From: Giardia muris
Taxonomy: Eukaryota; Fornicata; Diplomonadida; Hexamitidae
Direction: 5' to 3'
DNA length: 64,000 bases
Assembly: GCA_006247105.1 (NCBI GenBank)
Contig: CM016925.1
Coordinates: forward strand, 682,001 to 746,000
Below are positions 17,788-26,617 of this stretch, in pieces. Under the pieces are notes generated by a model. That model had not been told where the DNA came from. It did no database searches and was given only the letters and a program-made list of their open reading frames with translations. The first letter of the stretch is position 1. Each line of letters opens with the position of its first letter. The position numbers were made by a program, and so were the translations under genes.

Positions 17788-20298
17788 TTAGTACTTCTTC
17801 TTCAGCCACGGGTGCTGTAAAGCCTCTGCAGCAGTCGGCCTTGTTCGCGGGTCAATGCGCATCACAGTTTCGATGAAGTCGAGGAACTCCTCATCGCACT
17901 CCTCGGGATGGGAGTCCCATCCAAGGATGGCACGGACTGACGTCTTCTTGGGTAGAATGTACACAAAGTCCTCGTCTTTAAGCTCGACGTACCTCAGCCC
18001 CTCTGTGCGATCTCGGTTTCCAAGGATAGCGGCTCGGGATTCGAAAAGGAAGAGATCCTTTGTGAAGAAACGATGGGAATCGCGGCCCGCAAGGATCATC
18101 TCCCTCGGGATCGGGCCTATGATCCCGACTAGCCTCGCAAGCATTGACGCATATGGCTTGTGATCCTCATCTGGCCGCTGAGGGATTGGGAACATGACCT
18201 TTCCTGTGATGAGCTCCGTCAGGATCGGGCCTACAGACCAGACGTCTGCGCGGCCGTCGTACGGAAGGCCAAGGATGACCTCGGGACAACGGTACGAACG
18301 GGATTGGACGTAAACGCTCACTTCGTCGAAGAGGAAGGCGGACGACCCGATATCGACGAGGCGGATATCGAAACTGTCATCGTCGTCGTTGACGAGAAGG
18401 AGGTTCTCATGCTTCAGGTCCAAGTGTAAAATCGACAGGCGATGGAGGAAGTCGAGACTCTCAAGGATCTGACGGGTGATGTGCTGGAGGCGTGGCATCG
18501 TGAAGATGTGCGTCAAGGGATTCAGCATGTTCTTCGGCAAGGAAGGCTCTCGCTCGGAGTAGTAACTAAAGAGATTGCTTCCAAGAAGCTCAAAGATGAT
18601 GATCAGACGGTGTCCGTAGTAGAAGTAGTCGGTCATGCGGACAAAGTGCTTCCCTGTTGGGTCATGGCGGTTGATGTACGTGAGAAGGCGGATCTCGTTG
18701 AGACACTGGTCAAGAGTGTCCTTCTCGTTGTTGACCACCTTCAAGCAGACGTCCTTGTTCTCCCGCAGGTCACGGGCGCGCAAGGTAATGCTGAACGCCG
18801 AATCCTCGAAGATCGTCCGGTAGATCTCGTAGCGGCCCGCAATGACGGCTCCCTTCTTGAAACGGATCTCCGAGAGCCCCTTGAACTCGCTATAGAGCCC
18901 ATAATAGAGCGGGATGTTATAGTACCCGACGAGATCCACAAGAGACCGGCTTCGTTCTTCCCCACGATAAATCTTCTGAAGGACGTCGGCGCGCATGCAG
19001 TCGTCAGTGATCACATACTGCCGGTTCGTCGCGGGGTTCGAGATCGTCCGACGGCTGACGATATAGGGGGTGACCGCACGTTCCGTCTCCTGTATTTTCT
19101 TATCTATGTGCTTCTGGAACTCCACATAGGGCTGAGCAGATGTGTCCTGTGCTCGTTCCGGTGTCGAGTCCTTTGGACGAGCAATCACCCTATGTGACGC
19201 AGCAAGATCAGGATCCATATCATCTCCAACCGGAACGTAAGAGACGTCCTCATCTCCATCCGCACCTTCGTCATCTGTCGTCGCTACGTGCACCTCCTCA
19301 AGGACGGCCTCGGGGTCCGTCGCCTCAGTGGGGTTCTGAACAGGCGTCGGCTCTACAATGGCGGTCGTCGGGATTGTCGCCTGCAAACTGGCCGTGGTGT
19401 CGACCAGGGCGACGTCCGGCCTTCCGGACGGGTCCACCTCCGCGAAAAGCGGATTCCCCATCTCCTGCATCGCTTGGGCGAGCGACCGGAGCTCCGCCTC
19501 GAATGTACTCGAGAGGATGTTATCGTTATCGTAGTCGTACGCGTAGACAATCCTTCCCGCATCATCGGGATGGCTATACTCGTCGGACTCCTCCTCGGGC
19601 TTCCTCTTCTTCCAATGGTCGTGGCAGGCGGGGTACATGGTGTAGCGGGTCTTCCCGTTATCCACGCGCAGCTTATGGTCGTAGAAGTACGAGAAGGGCG
19701 TGGGGCCGAGCTTCCCGTGCGTCAGGACGTTCTCCGTGGCAACAAATTCGTGATACTTTTGGCAGATTGGGTCTAATGGCTTGAACTCGCAAGGGATTGT
19801 CTCCTTCGGTGCCTCTAGATAGTGCGAGCGCTCGTTTTCTGGCTGCGCGGGCATCGGCAAGCTTCGTATGGCGAGGTCTCCATCATGCTTCTCAATCAAC
19901 GTCATGGTACTCCCCGTCAAGCACGCCTGCTTGAGGTCCATCTTCCCCTCGGACACCATCTTTCCCGCGGGTGTATCACCACTGCCAAACACTGCGGACG
20001 AGGCTGGTGTATTCTGAGTGGTGAAGGAAAGCTTAGCCGTCTGGTCAAGGGCGCAGAGCGTGGCGAGGAGAGACGTCTCCGTCTGGGCGAGCGAGCGGAT
20101 GTAGTCCTTGTCACTCGCGACGAAGCCAGCCATGATCAGGTATTCTAAGGCCGAGGGTTGAAGTGCGTCTGTAACGGTGGCCGCGATTTCCCGCTCCTTC
20201 GCGTTGAGCAGCGCGCGGACCGTGAAGGCGATCCGCTGGCCGTAGCGGAGGTAGACGTGGTCGTAGATGAGCTGGTGGAGAACGCTCGGCCTAATCAT
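17788..20298 (-). CDS. Long DYRK-family protein kinase with HLD and DIG motifs
   Basis: This 836-residue protein has a C-terminal CMGC kinase domain (about residues 480-836). The catalytic lysine is in VCLKVV, the catalytic loop reads LHLDLKHENLLL, so the usual HRD is HLD, and the metal-binding DFG is DIG (LVDIGSSAF). The activation loop VYVQSRSYRCPEVILGL keeps the tyrosine that DYRKs autophosphorylate, and its form is typical of DYRK/HIPK kinases. The catalytic Asp and Lys are present, so activity is plausible. The first 90 residues form an unfamiliar helical domain. Residues about 90-470 include acidic, probably disordered regions (TTDDEGADGDEDVSYVP). It starts at ATG 20298 next to an AT-rich inverted repeat and diverges from the WD40 gene. 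Confidence 0.9.
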   Translation of the reverse strand: MIRPSVLHQLIYDHVYLRYGQRIAFTVRALLNAKEREIAATVTDALQPSALEYLIMAGFVASDKDYIRSLAQTETSLLATLCALDQTAKLSFTTQNTPASSAVFGSGDTPAGKMVSEGKMDLKQACLTGSTMTLIEKHDGDLAIRSLPMPAQPENERSHYLEAPKETIPCEFKPLDPICQKYHEFVATENVLTHGKLGPTPFSYFYDHKLRVDNGKTRYTMYPACHDHWKKRKPEEESDEYSHPDDAGRIVYAYDYDNDNILSSTFEAELRSLAQAMQEMGNPLFAEVDPSGRPDVALVDTTASLQATIPTTAIVEPTPVQNPTEATDPEAVLEEVHVATTDDEGADGDEDVSYVPVGDDMDPDLAASHRVIARPKDSTPERAQDTSAQPYVEFQKHIDKKIQETERAVTPYIVSRRTISNPATNRQYVITDDCMRADVLQKIYRGEERSRSLVDLVGYYNIPLYYGLYSEFKGLSEIRFKKGAVIAGRYEIYRTIFEDSAFSITLRARDLRENKDVCLKVVNNEKDTLDQCLNEIRLLTYINRHDPTGKHFVRMTDYFYYGHRLIIIFELLGSNLFSYYSEREPSLPKNMLNPLTHIFTMPRLQHITRQILESLDFLHRLSILHLDLKHENLLLVNDDDDSFDIRLVDIGSSAFLFDEVSVYVQSRSYRCPEVILGLPYDGRADVWSVGPILTELITGKVMFPIPQRPDEDHKPYASMLARLVGIIGPIPREMILAGRDSHRFFTKDLFLFESRAAILGNRDRTEGLRYVELKDEDFVYILPKKTSVRAILGWDSHPEECDEEFLDFIETVMRIDPRTRPTAAEALQHPWLKKKY

Positions 20299-20337
20299 GC
20301 TAAATTTTAGCAGGATTGCATTTTTTGACCGACTCGG
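20299..20337. promoter_or_regulatory. Divergent promoter, DYRK kinase / WD40 gene, with AT-rich inverted repeat
   Basis: These 39 bp lie between start codons. Bases 20299-20311 form a 6-bp inverted repeat, gctaaa-t-tttagc, touching the kinase start codon. A T-run (attttttg) sits about 15 bp before the WD40 start. Both fit AT-rich initiator elements, and the inverted repeat may be incidental. Confidence 0.45.
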
Positions 20338-21363
20338 ATGCTATCGCGGGTCGGTTCGCTTGTCTCGCACAAGCGTGCGGTCAACGTTGTCGTCCAGACG
20401 CCGGAGTCGTACCTTCTGAGCGGGGGGGATGACCGGCTGCTCGTTGTCCACATCTGGGATTCGAACCGTCATCGGTATAATGTGGCGACGAGTATGGGGT
20501 GTAGTAACCAAGTGATGGCGATAGGGTATGATTCGAGGCATCGAAGGGTATACACGGGGTGTCATGGAGGAACTGTAGATGTCTTCTCGTTATCCCTGAA
20601 CTTCGAGTTGACACATCTGGCGACGTACAAATGGCATGGGCGGGAATGCTCATGCATTTTAGTCTTGGAGCACCATGACATCGTCATTACTGGTGGTTTC
20701 GATCGCCAAGTTCTATTCTTCGATATTCGCGCAAACCAAGTCATATATTCAGATACGTTAGCGAAGGACTTCATCCGTACGCTTTACTACGACGACGTGG
20801 GTGGAAAGCTGTACCTAGGGACGCATGAGAGCAATGGTATTCTGGTCTATAACCTAGAAGACCCTAGATCGGTTGCGAACAACCCACCAACGTTATCTCA
20901 TCGTTTAGGCGCGGAGGGGATCTATAAGCACGTCAGTCCCGTTCGATGGATAGACTTCCAACCGATCTCAAGATACTTATTCAGTTGTGACCATGATGGG
21001 AAGATCTTAATCTTTCAGGCCGGTGAACCAGGGAACGAACGACCATCACGTGCCATAGGAGAGTTAAAGGAACGGGAAGGGACGAAACTACGATGTGTCT
21101 TATGGAACCAGAACACAAGGCTTCTCTTTAGCTGTGGGAAGGATGCACATATCAAAATGTGGGACGTTCTTAAAGGAGAGCAAATAACTAGCGTCTTAGC
21201 TCATCGTGGAGAGGTCATGGGAATGCTCTTCGATCAGCATTCCCTTTTCGCCACTACAAGCCCCACTGCCATACTTACTCTTTTCAGTTGGGGAAAAGAC
21301 GGTAGCATTAATATATGGGCAATTATCCCCAAAGATGGTTTACTTGCCGTTCCCTCACGATAA
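20338..21363 (+). CDS. WD40-repeat protein
   Basis: This 341-residue protein consists almost entirely of WD40 blades and should fold as a single beta-propeller that serves as a protein-docking platform. Recognisable repeat ends include YLLSGGDDRLLVVHIWD near residue 30, DIVITGGFDRQVLFFDIR near 120, RYLFSCDHDGKILIFQ near 215, RLLFSCGKDAHIKMWDV near 265 and TLFSWGKDGSINIWAI at the end. I count about seven blades. There is no extra domain, membrane segment or signal peptide. WD40 sequence alone does not reveal the complex it serves, so I do not name an orthologue. It is followed 21 bp later on the same strand by an unknown gene. Confidence 0.88.
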   Translation: MLSRVGSLVSHKRAVNVVVQTPESYLLSGGDDRLLVVHIWDSNRHRYNVATSMGCSNQVMAIGYDSRHRRVYTGCHGGTVDVFSLSLNFELTHLATYKWHGRECSCILVLEHHDIVITGGFDRQVLFFDIRANQVIYSDTLAKDFIRTLYYDDVGGKLYLGTHESNGILVYNLEDPRSVANNPPTLSHRLGAEGIYKHVSPVRWIDFQPISRYLFSCDHDGKILIFQAGEPGNERPSRAIGELKEREGTKLRCVLWNQNTRLLFSCGKDAHIKMWDVLKGEQITSVLAHRGEVMGMLFDQHSLFATTSPTAILTLFSWGKDGSINIWAIIPKDGLLAVPSR

Positions 21364-21384
21364 AGAATATCCGTGAATCTGTGA

Positions 21385-23154
21385 ATGCAACTCATTGAGG
21401 TCATTCATACGTTCGACGCTGACCTCCCAGTGCCGATTTGGAGGCGCTGTGTCATCAAGTGCGTTTCCACTCTATTACATGCTGCAAATCGAGAGAATAC
21501 CGCCGACGATTTGTCAGACGTCATAGTCTCGCGAAAGCATAGGTATTCAACGTATCCTGATCAACATGTATTAGACTTCATGTGGAGCGAGGTCTATTCC
21601 TCCAGTACATGTATCTTTAAGCTTCCCACCTTAGTCTTTGATGAATTACGTCGCGCCACTTCCAAGAATAAGTATGGTGCCGCTCTCCTTTGTACTGGTG
21701 AAACCACATCCGTCCACGAGCCTGAGATTCATCTCAAGTTATATTCTCCTATTGGAAAGATATATCCGTTAAAACGCACAACGTCGAACCTTGATGTTAA
21801 GCTTCAATGGACGCGGTTCGTCATTGCAGAATTGCTCTTCATCATGGATATTACTGAAAAGATCACCCCCGTCCCGAATATGCATACTTGGTCACCAGCC
21901 TGTACCGTCTTTTCAATCTCATCCGAACACTTGTTGGATACACGCCATCTATCCGCACATACTCGCTTCACCGTCTCCATAGGCTCTCAAGGAAGGGATA
22001 AGGCCGTCAGTTATTATGGCTTTGGTCTTTGGAATAGACTTGGTGAACAGGTCATTCCGTTGTCCATCCACTTCCTTTCCGAACGCCCTATAGCTCGGAA
22101 ATTAATCAGCTTACTTTATAGGTATCTGAGCACTCTTGAGAAATACCAAGCATCAATGCACCTCCTAATGGACTTCAGCTCCTCTTCATCTTCACATTTG
22201 GGCTCGAAGGATGCCCTGACAAACTATTTACCATCGCCAAGTAATGCCATCCTACTCGATTCCCCCTTACCGTGCATGATTAGTACCACGCAAGCAAGGA
22301 TGTTGCATGAAATCCTTAATGGAGTTGCCTTTCGTCCTCCAACCAATCGAATCGCTTCGATTCAATACGAGGCCATGTACGCGAAGTTCGAGAACTTCCA
22401 CTTATCCGACCCTGGCGTGGAGAAGCACTCTTATACCTGTGATTCAACGATACGAGGCTCAGAACCAGATGAGAAGCCAACCTATGAGAGACTTCTTGAA
22501 GAACTGCGCCATAAGCTCAACCTCCTGCGTGAGACGCTTGATCCTAATACCCCTTGCATCTTAACCTTCTCCTCCATTCAGCCTAGTTCCTCTCAGTCCC
22601 ATTTCAATATGAGCGAGCAAGCCAAAGATAAAGAGAAGGCCGCAGAGAAGGCCAAAGCCCAAGAGAAGGTGTCAGAGCTGACGACTATAGAGACAGTGGT
22701 AGAACAGACCATACGACCACCCTTCTCCTATGAGCACCTCCACACACTCATACGTGGTACACGGCAGGCCCTAGCCTCCTATCCCTTTGCTGGGACCGTC
22801 GAAACCCTCTTCCACGCCCTGTGGAATGGCACAGACTGTTCATCCCTCATTATTCTTCTCAAATATTCAGTTGATCAATATTCACAACTGGTTCAGCTCG
22901 AAACACCCAAACCCACCCTTCACAACACCTTTCAATGCGTCACCTTCTCAGTATCTAGAGAACGGGCCTTAAGAGAAGCCATTCCATGGACTGGGCGTGC
23001 TCAAACGATTCTCGAGTATATCCTAGGACTACTTCCCCCCACCTTGAGGGCTGACGCTCAAGCTCTTTTCTTAAGCTGGACCAATAGACAGTATCAACGT
23101 GGGCCTCTCATACACCACTACAAGGTGAATCTGTCAAACGACTCGGACAAATAA
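21385..23154 (+). CDS. Protein of unknown function with Lys/Glu/Ala linker
   Basis: The 589-residue protein starts MQLIEVIHTFDADLPVPIWR. Residues 1-330 look globular with mixed strands and helices. Residues about 405-430 are a highly charged run (SEQAKDKEKAAEKAKAQEKV) likely to be a single helix or linker. Residues 445-589 are helical again. There is no membrane segment, zinc ligand set or enzyme motif. The stop codon TAA is separated by one base from the ATG of the pseudokinase/ankyrin gene downstream, an extreme case of compaction. The function is not recognisable. Confidence 0.78.
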   Translation: MQLIEVIHTFDADLPVPIWRRCVIKCVSTLLHAANRENTADDLSDVIVSRKHRYSTYPDQHVLDFMWSEVYSSSTCIFKLPTLVFDELRRATSKNKYGAALLCTGETTSVHEPEIHLKLYSPIGKIYPLKRTTSNLDVKLQWTRFVIAELLFIMDITEKITPVPNMHTWSPACTVFSISSEHLLDTRHLSAHTRFTVSIGSQGRDKAVSYYGFGLWNRLGEQVIPLSIHFLSERPIARKLISLLYRYLSTLEKYQASMHLLMDFSSSSSSHLGSKDALTNYLPSPSNAILLDSPLPCMISTTQARMLHEILNGVAFRPPTNRIASIQYEAMYAKFENFHLSDPGVEKHSYTCDSTIRGSEPDEKPTYERLLEELRHKLNLLRETLDPNTPCILTFSSIQPSSSQSHFNMSEQAKDKEKAAEKAKAQEKVSELTTIETVVEQTIRPPFSYEHLHTLIRGTRQALASYPFAGTVETLFHALWNGTDCSSLIILLKYSVDQYSQLVQLETPKPTLHNTFQCVTFSVSRERALREAIPWTGRAQTILEYILGLLPPTLRADAQALFLSWTNRQYQRGPLIHHYKVNLSNDSDK

Positions 23155-23155
23155 A

Positions 23156-26100
23156 ATGCGGCCTTCGCACTCCGATTATCTTCCAGTCCGCCCACTGGAC
23201 AGCCGGCGCGTGTCGGCAATAGCGCGCCTGGACGGAAGGCCGGTTGTACTGGAGGCTTTCAGTTATGAAGGGTTATCTTCCGCCAAACGACGGCGCTTAT
23301 CACAAGCATTACATCATCTTTTGGAGCTGAAACATGAGAATTTGGTCACCTACTACACCGTCGTCAACGACCGGCCACGTCAGCAATACCTTCTCGTCTC
23401 GGAACACATTGGACGTAGTTTCCTTACTGAGACCGCCAGGCGCTCTGATAAGCGTATTTTCAACACGAACTCGGACATAGAGAACGGCCTTGCGGAGCTA
23501 TTGAGCGCCATTCGTTATATCTTCGGTAGACATATGCATATAGAAGCCCTTCGTCTTATAGGTGCATCTCTCTTCCCACATAACCTCTACCTTACAGAGT
23601 GCGGCCAAATCAAGCTTGCAGTTCGCCCCAACATATCGAATACTATGCTCCAAGAAGAACTGGCACGTTCCCCAGAGCTTCGACCCGCTGACCTTCGCTA
23701 CGATCGACTTTCAGAGCAATCCACCGTCTTCCAGTTAGGCTACATACTGTTCCAGATGCTTCTTACGGCAGATGACTTCACAGAATTTACTAGCCAGAAG
23801 GCCTACTTGCTCTCTCTTCATTGCCAGCGCCGCTTCGGCGCAACGCTCTCGGGGCTGGTTGAGCGGATGCTCCGGACCGTCGCCGCAGATAGACCGTTAT
23901 TGACCGACCTTCAAGAGACTTATGGCTCACAGGAACGACTGACTCAAATTGAGATCTGTCGCGGTATCTGTCGAACGAAGAGCGGAAAGACACAGCTAAT
24001 GCGGTCTGCGGGGGCCAATGCTTGGCGGCAGCTCACTCTCTATACGCCCTTCCAGAAGCTTTGTCTCGATGCTAGTGGGAACACCGCCCTGATGTATGCC
24101 ATGTACGGTGGGAACTACGCTTGTATTTATGCCCTTCTGCCGGAGGCAGGTTTCGTGTATCGCGTCCCGGGCGTTGACTATGGTGATACTGAATATGTTC
24201 CAACGCAGGAGGAACTCGACGAGATCGCCGCTGCCGAGCGCGAGGAGGAGGAGTCTGCGGCTGCGGCCGCGGCGGCCCTAGCGGCAAAAAAGACTAAGAA
24301 AACTAAGAAGAAGGAGCCACCACCCGAGGAGGCACCGGAACCACCACCAAGACCGCGTTCCGTTCTTCTGCGTGAGGAACTTGAAGCGAAGAAGACACAG
24401 CGTCCTTTGCCTTATAATGGGGTGCGTGGCACTTACATTTCGCAGGAGCTCATACGCATGCACCAACGGGCCGTTCTTCGCCTTGTAATGCCCTTTGAAC
24501 GACACCTCCTCCTCCTGGACGGCTATACAGACCTGATGCTCGCAATTTTGACGGGCGACATCGACCTTTTCAAGCTTTACAAATATCAAGCAGGCCACCA
24601 GAACATCCTTGGTTGGACGGCTTGCATGTTTGCGGTTGACATGGGGCACCTGCCAATCGTCAAGGCACTTATCGCGTCGGAACAGGGGCTTAGGACGACC
24701 AATGATGAGACAGCCGGTGCAATAGCCAGACGTCGTGGGTTTGGTGACATCATTGACGCCATCACACACTACGAGTCCGTCCTCGATGTCGACGGGAACA
24801 CCTTGCTCCACACCGCGGCCATCGCTAACGACTTCGATGTCATCTCCAAGTACTTCCACCTGACAGGCCAATATAACGCCCATGGGCTCACAGCCTTGAT
24901 GGAGGCGGCGCGTCGTGGAAATGATAAGGTCGTGGAGCTCCTGGCAGGCAAAGAGGGTGGATTAACTGCTAAGGAGGAGATTGATGACCTTTCAGGCTGG
25001 ACCAACGTGACTGCACTAATGTTGGCGGCCGCAATGGATCATCCTCGCTGCGTTGCGCTTCTGGAGCCGCATGAGGCGGAACTACGCGAAGGAGCCGAAC
25101 AACGTACAGCGTTCATGGCTGCTAGTCTAAAGAATAACCCCTCGGCTCTTGAGCCTCTTTCAGCTCGTGAGGCTGGACTTCAAGACACACATGGCTATAC
25201 TGCTCTCATGTATGCCGTTTTGGCAGAAGCAAACGACTCGATCGAGAAGTTGATACCGTTTGAGTCAAAGCTCGTCGATGGCGCCGGAAATACCGCCCTT
25301 ATGCTTGCTGCTATCAAGAACAAGCCTCATCAAGCCCAACTGCTGCTTAAAACAGAGGCAACGTGTTGCAGGCCGGATGGCGCGTTCGCATTACAACTAG
25401 CCATTGAGAATAATTCAAAGGACGCAACACGAGTGATCCAGACGGAGGAGGGGACACTCCTTACCGATACGGGTTTCACAAGCCTTATGGGTGCTGCGTT
25501 CTTCGGCGATTCCAATGCCGTTTCTAGGCTTCGATCTGAGGTAGGTAAGCGTACAAGCACTGGGATGACCGCATTAATGTATGCAGCGCATGCTGGGCAT
25601 CTTGACATCGTCCGGCAGCTGGCTGGAGAAGAGCAAGGGCTCTTTGACCAGGATGGGTGGACTGCAGGCTGCTATGCCCTTTGGGCGGGGCATGAAGAGA
25701 TTTCCAACTTGCTTGCAGACAAGGAGTACGTTGCGACGCGTGAGAAGGTTTCTCTCCTTCATATGGCGGCCGAGAGTGGGGATATCAAGAAAGTTCAGCA
25801 ATACGCTCACATGGTTGGAAGAATTACCAAGGCTGGGAAGACGGCCCTTCAGCTCGCGAAAGCTAAGAAACACACTGAGATCGCAGAATTTTTGGAGGAA
25901 CAACAGGATGTCGTCGATGCTACACAGAATACTAGACTGCACCAGGCCATCCTAGGGGATCTTTCGGATGAGGTACCGAAATTCTTGCATATGGCCGGGG
26001 CCTTCAATAAGGCTGGGTTAACCGCTTTGATGCTTGCGACAGAGAAGGAAGGAGGAGAGCTAGTCCATGCTCTTGCTCCTCTTGAATGCCACATGCGTGC

Positions 26101-26602
26101 CACAAAGGGTTTTACAACAGGAGGTGTGACTTTCTCAAGGCCAACCGCGCTCATGCTTGCAGGAAAGGCCGGAAACGTTTCTGCAGTTGAAGCTTTAATC
26201 CCTCAAGAAGCTGGCCTTACCACGGGGCCTAACGGTTGTACGGCGCTCATGGTGGCAGCCCTCTACGATAAGTCGGAGTGTATTGAGCTCTTACGAGAAT
26301 GTGATGCTGAGGTTGGTCGTACCGAACGGACTGGGAAGACGGCCTTGATGCTTGCTGCCAAGGCTGGGAAGACTAGTGCCGTGCGAGCACTTGCCGAAAA
26401 GGAATCCGGGCGCGTCGATGCAGATGGAAAGAATGCCGCTACGCTAGCGAAACAAGCAAAGAAGACAGAGTGTGTCACCGCCTTAAAGCCTTACGAGAAA
26501 CCTGAGAAGCTTGAGTCGCGGCCAGCAACACGCGGTGATGAGGTACCACCACCCCCCGAGGATGGAGAGCCAAAGGAAGAGCCTGAGCCGGAAGCCGAGT
26601 GA
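23156..26602 (+). CDS. NEK-like pseudokinase with a long ankyrin-repeat array
   Basis: This 1,148-residue protein has a degenerate N-terminal kinase domain (about residues 1-270) followed by ankyrin repeats to about residue 1110. It is the Giardia NEK/ankyrin layout. No catalytic motif survives: the VAIK lysine position reads VVLE, the catalytic loop is LRLIGASLFPHNLYL with no HRD, and the DFG position reads VRP. It cannot be a conventional kinase and should act as a scaffold. The repeats are the 21.1 type with the signature TALMxAAxxGxxxxVxxL, roughly 31 residues each. Residues about 355-410 are a low-complexity insert of Glu, Ala, Lys-Thr-Lys and Pro runs between kinase-like and main ankyrin regions. 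The C-terminus is Pro/Glu-rich. Confidence 0.88.
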   Translation: MRPSHSDYLPVRPLDSRRVSAIARLDGRPVVLEAFSYEGLSSAKRRRLSQALHHLLELKHENLVTYYTVVNDRPRQQYLLVSEHIGRSFLTETARRSDKRIFNTNSDIENGLAELLSAIRYIFGRHMHIEALRLIGASLFPHNLYLTECGQIKLAVRPNISNTMLQEELARSPELRPADLRYDRLSEQSTVFQLGYILFQMLLTADDFTEFTSQKAYLLSLHCQRRFGATLSGLVERMLRTVAADRPLLTDLQETYGSQERLTQIEICRGICRTKSGKTQLMRSAGANAWRQLTLYTPFQKLCLDASGNTALMYAMYGGNYACIYALLPEAGFVYRVPGVDYGDTEYVPTQEELDEIAAAEREEEESAAAAAAALAAKKTKKTKKKEPPPEEAPEPPPRPRSVLLREELEAKKTQRPLPYNGVRGTYISQELIRMHQRAVLRLVMPFERHLLLLDGYTDLMLAILTGDIDLFKLYKYQAGHQNILGWTACMFAVDMGHLPIVKALIASEQGLRTTNDETAGAIARRRGFGDIIDAITHYESVLDVDGNTLLHTAAIANDFDVISKYFHLTGQYNAHGLTALMEAARRGNDKVVELLAGKEGGLTAKEEIDDLSGWTNVTALMLAAAMDHPRCVALLEPHEAELREGAEQRTAFMAASLKNNPSALEPLSAREAGLQDTHGYTALMYAVLAEANDSIEKLIPFESKLVDGAGNTALMLAAIKNKPHQAQLLLKTEATCCRPDGAFALQLAIENNSKDATRVIQTEEGTLLTDTGFTSLMGAAFFGDSNAVSRLRSEVGKRTSTGMTALMYAAHAGHLDIVRQLAGEEQGLFDQDGWTAGCYALWAGHEEISNLLADKEYVATREKVSLLHMAAESGDIKKVQQYAHMVGRITKAGKTALQLAKAKKHTEIAEFLEEQQDVVDATQNTRLHQAILGDLSDEVPKFLHMAGAFNKAGLTALMLATEKEGGELVHALAPLECHMRATKGFTTGGVTFSRPTALMLAGKAGNVSAVEALIPQEAGLTTGPNGCTALMVAALYDKSECIELLRECDAEVGRTERTGKTALMLAAKAGKTSAVRALAEKESGRVDADGKNAATLAKQAKKTECVTALKPYEKPEKLESRPATRGDEVPPPPEDGEPKEEPEPEAE

Positions 26603-26617
26603 AGCACCAGATATTCA

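Noticed and set aside
18442..19784. Two long plus-strand open frames opposite the DYRK-type kinase
   Set aside because: Their extent follows the GC-rich codon bias of the kinase gene on the other strand; the products are Arg/Ser-rich or Val/Asp-rich with no family resemblance.
24278..24883. Minus-strand open frame of about 200 residues inside the pseudokinase/ankyrin gene
   Set aside because: It is the complement of ankyrin-encoding sequence with low-complexity Leu/Trp runs.
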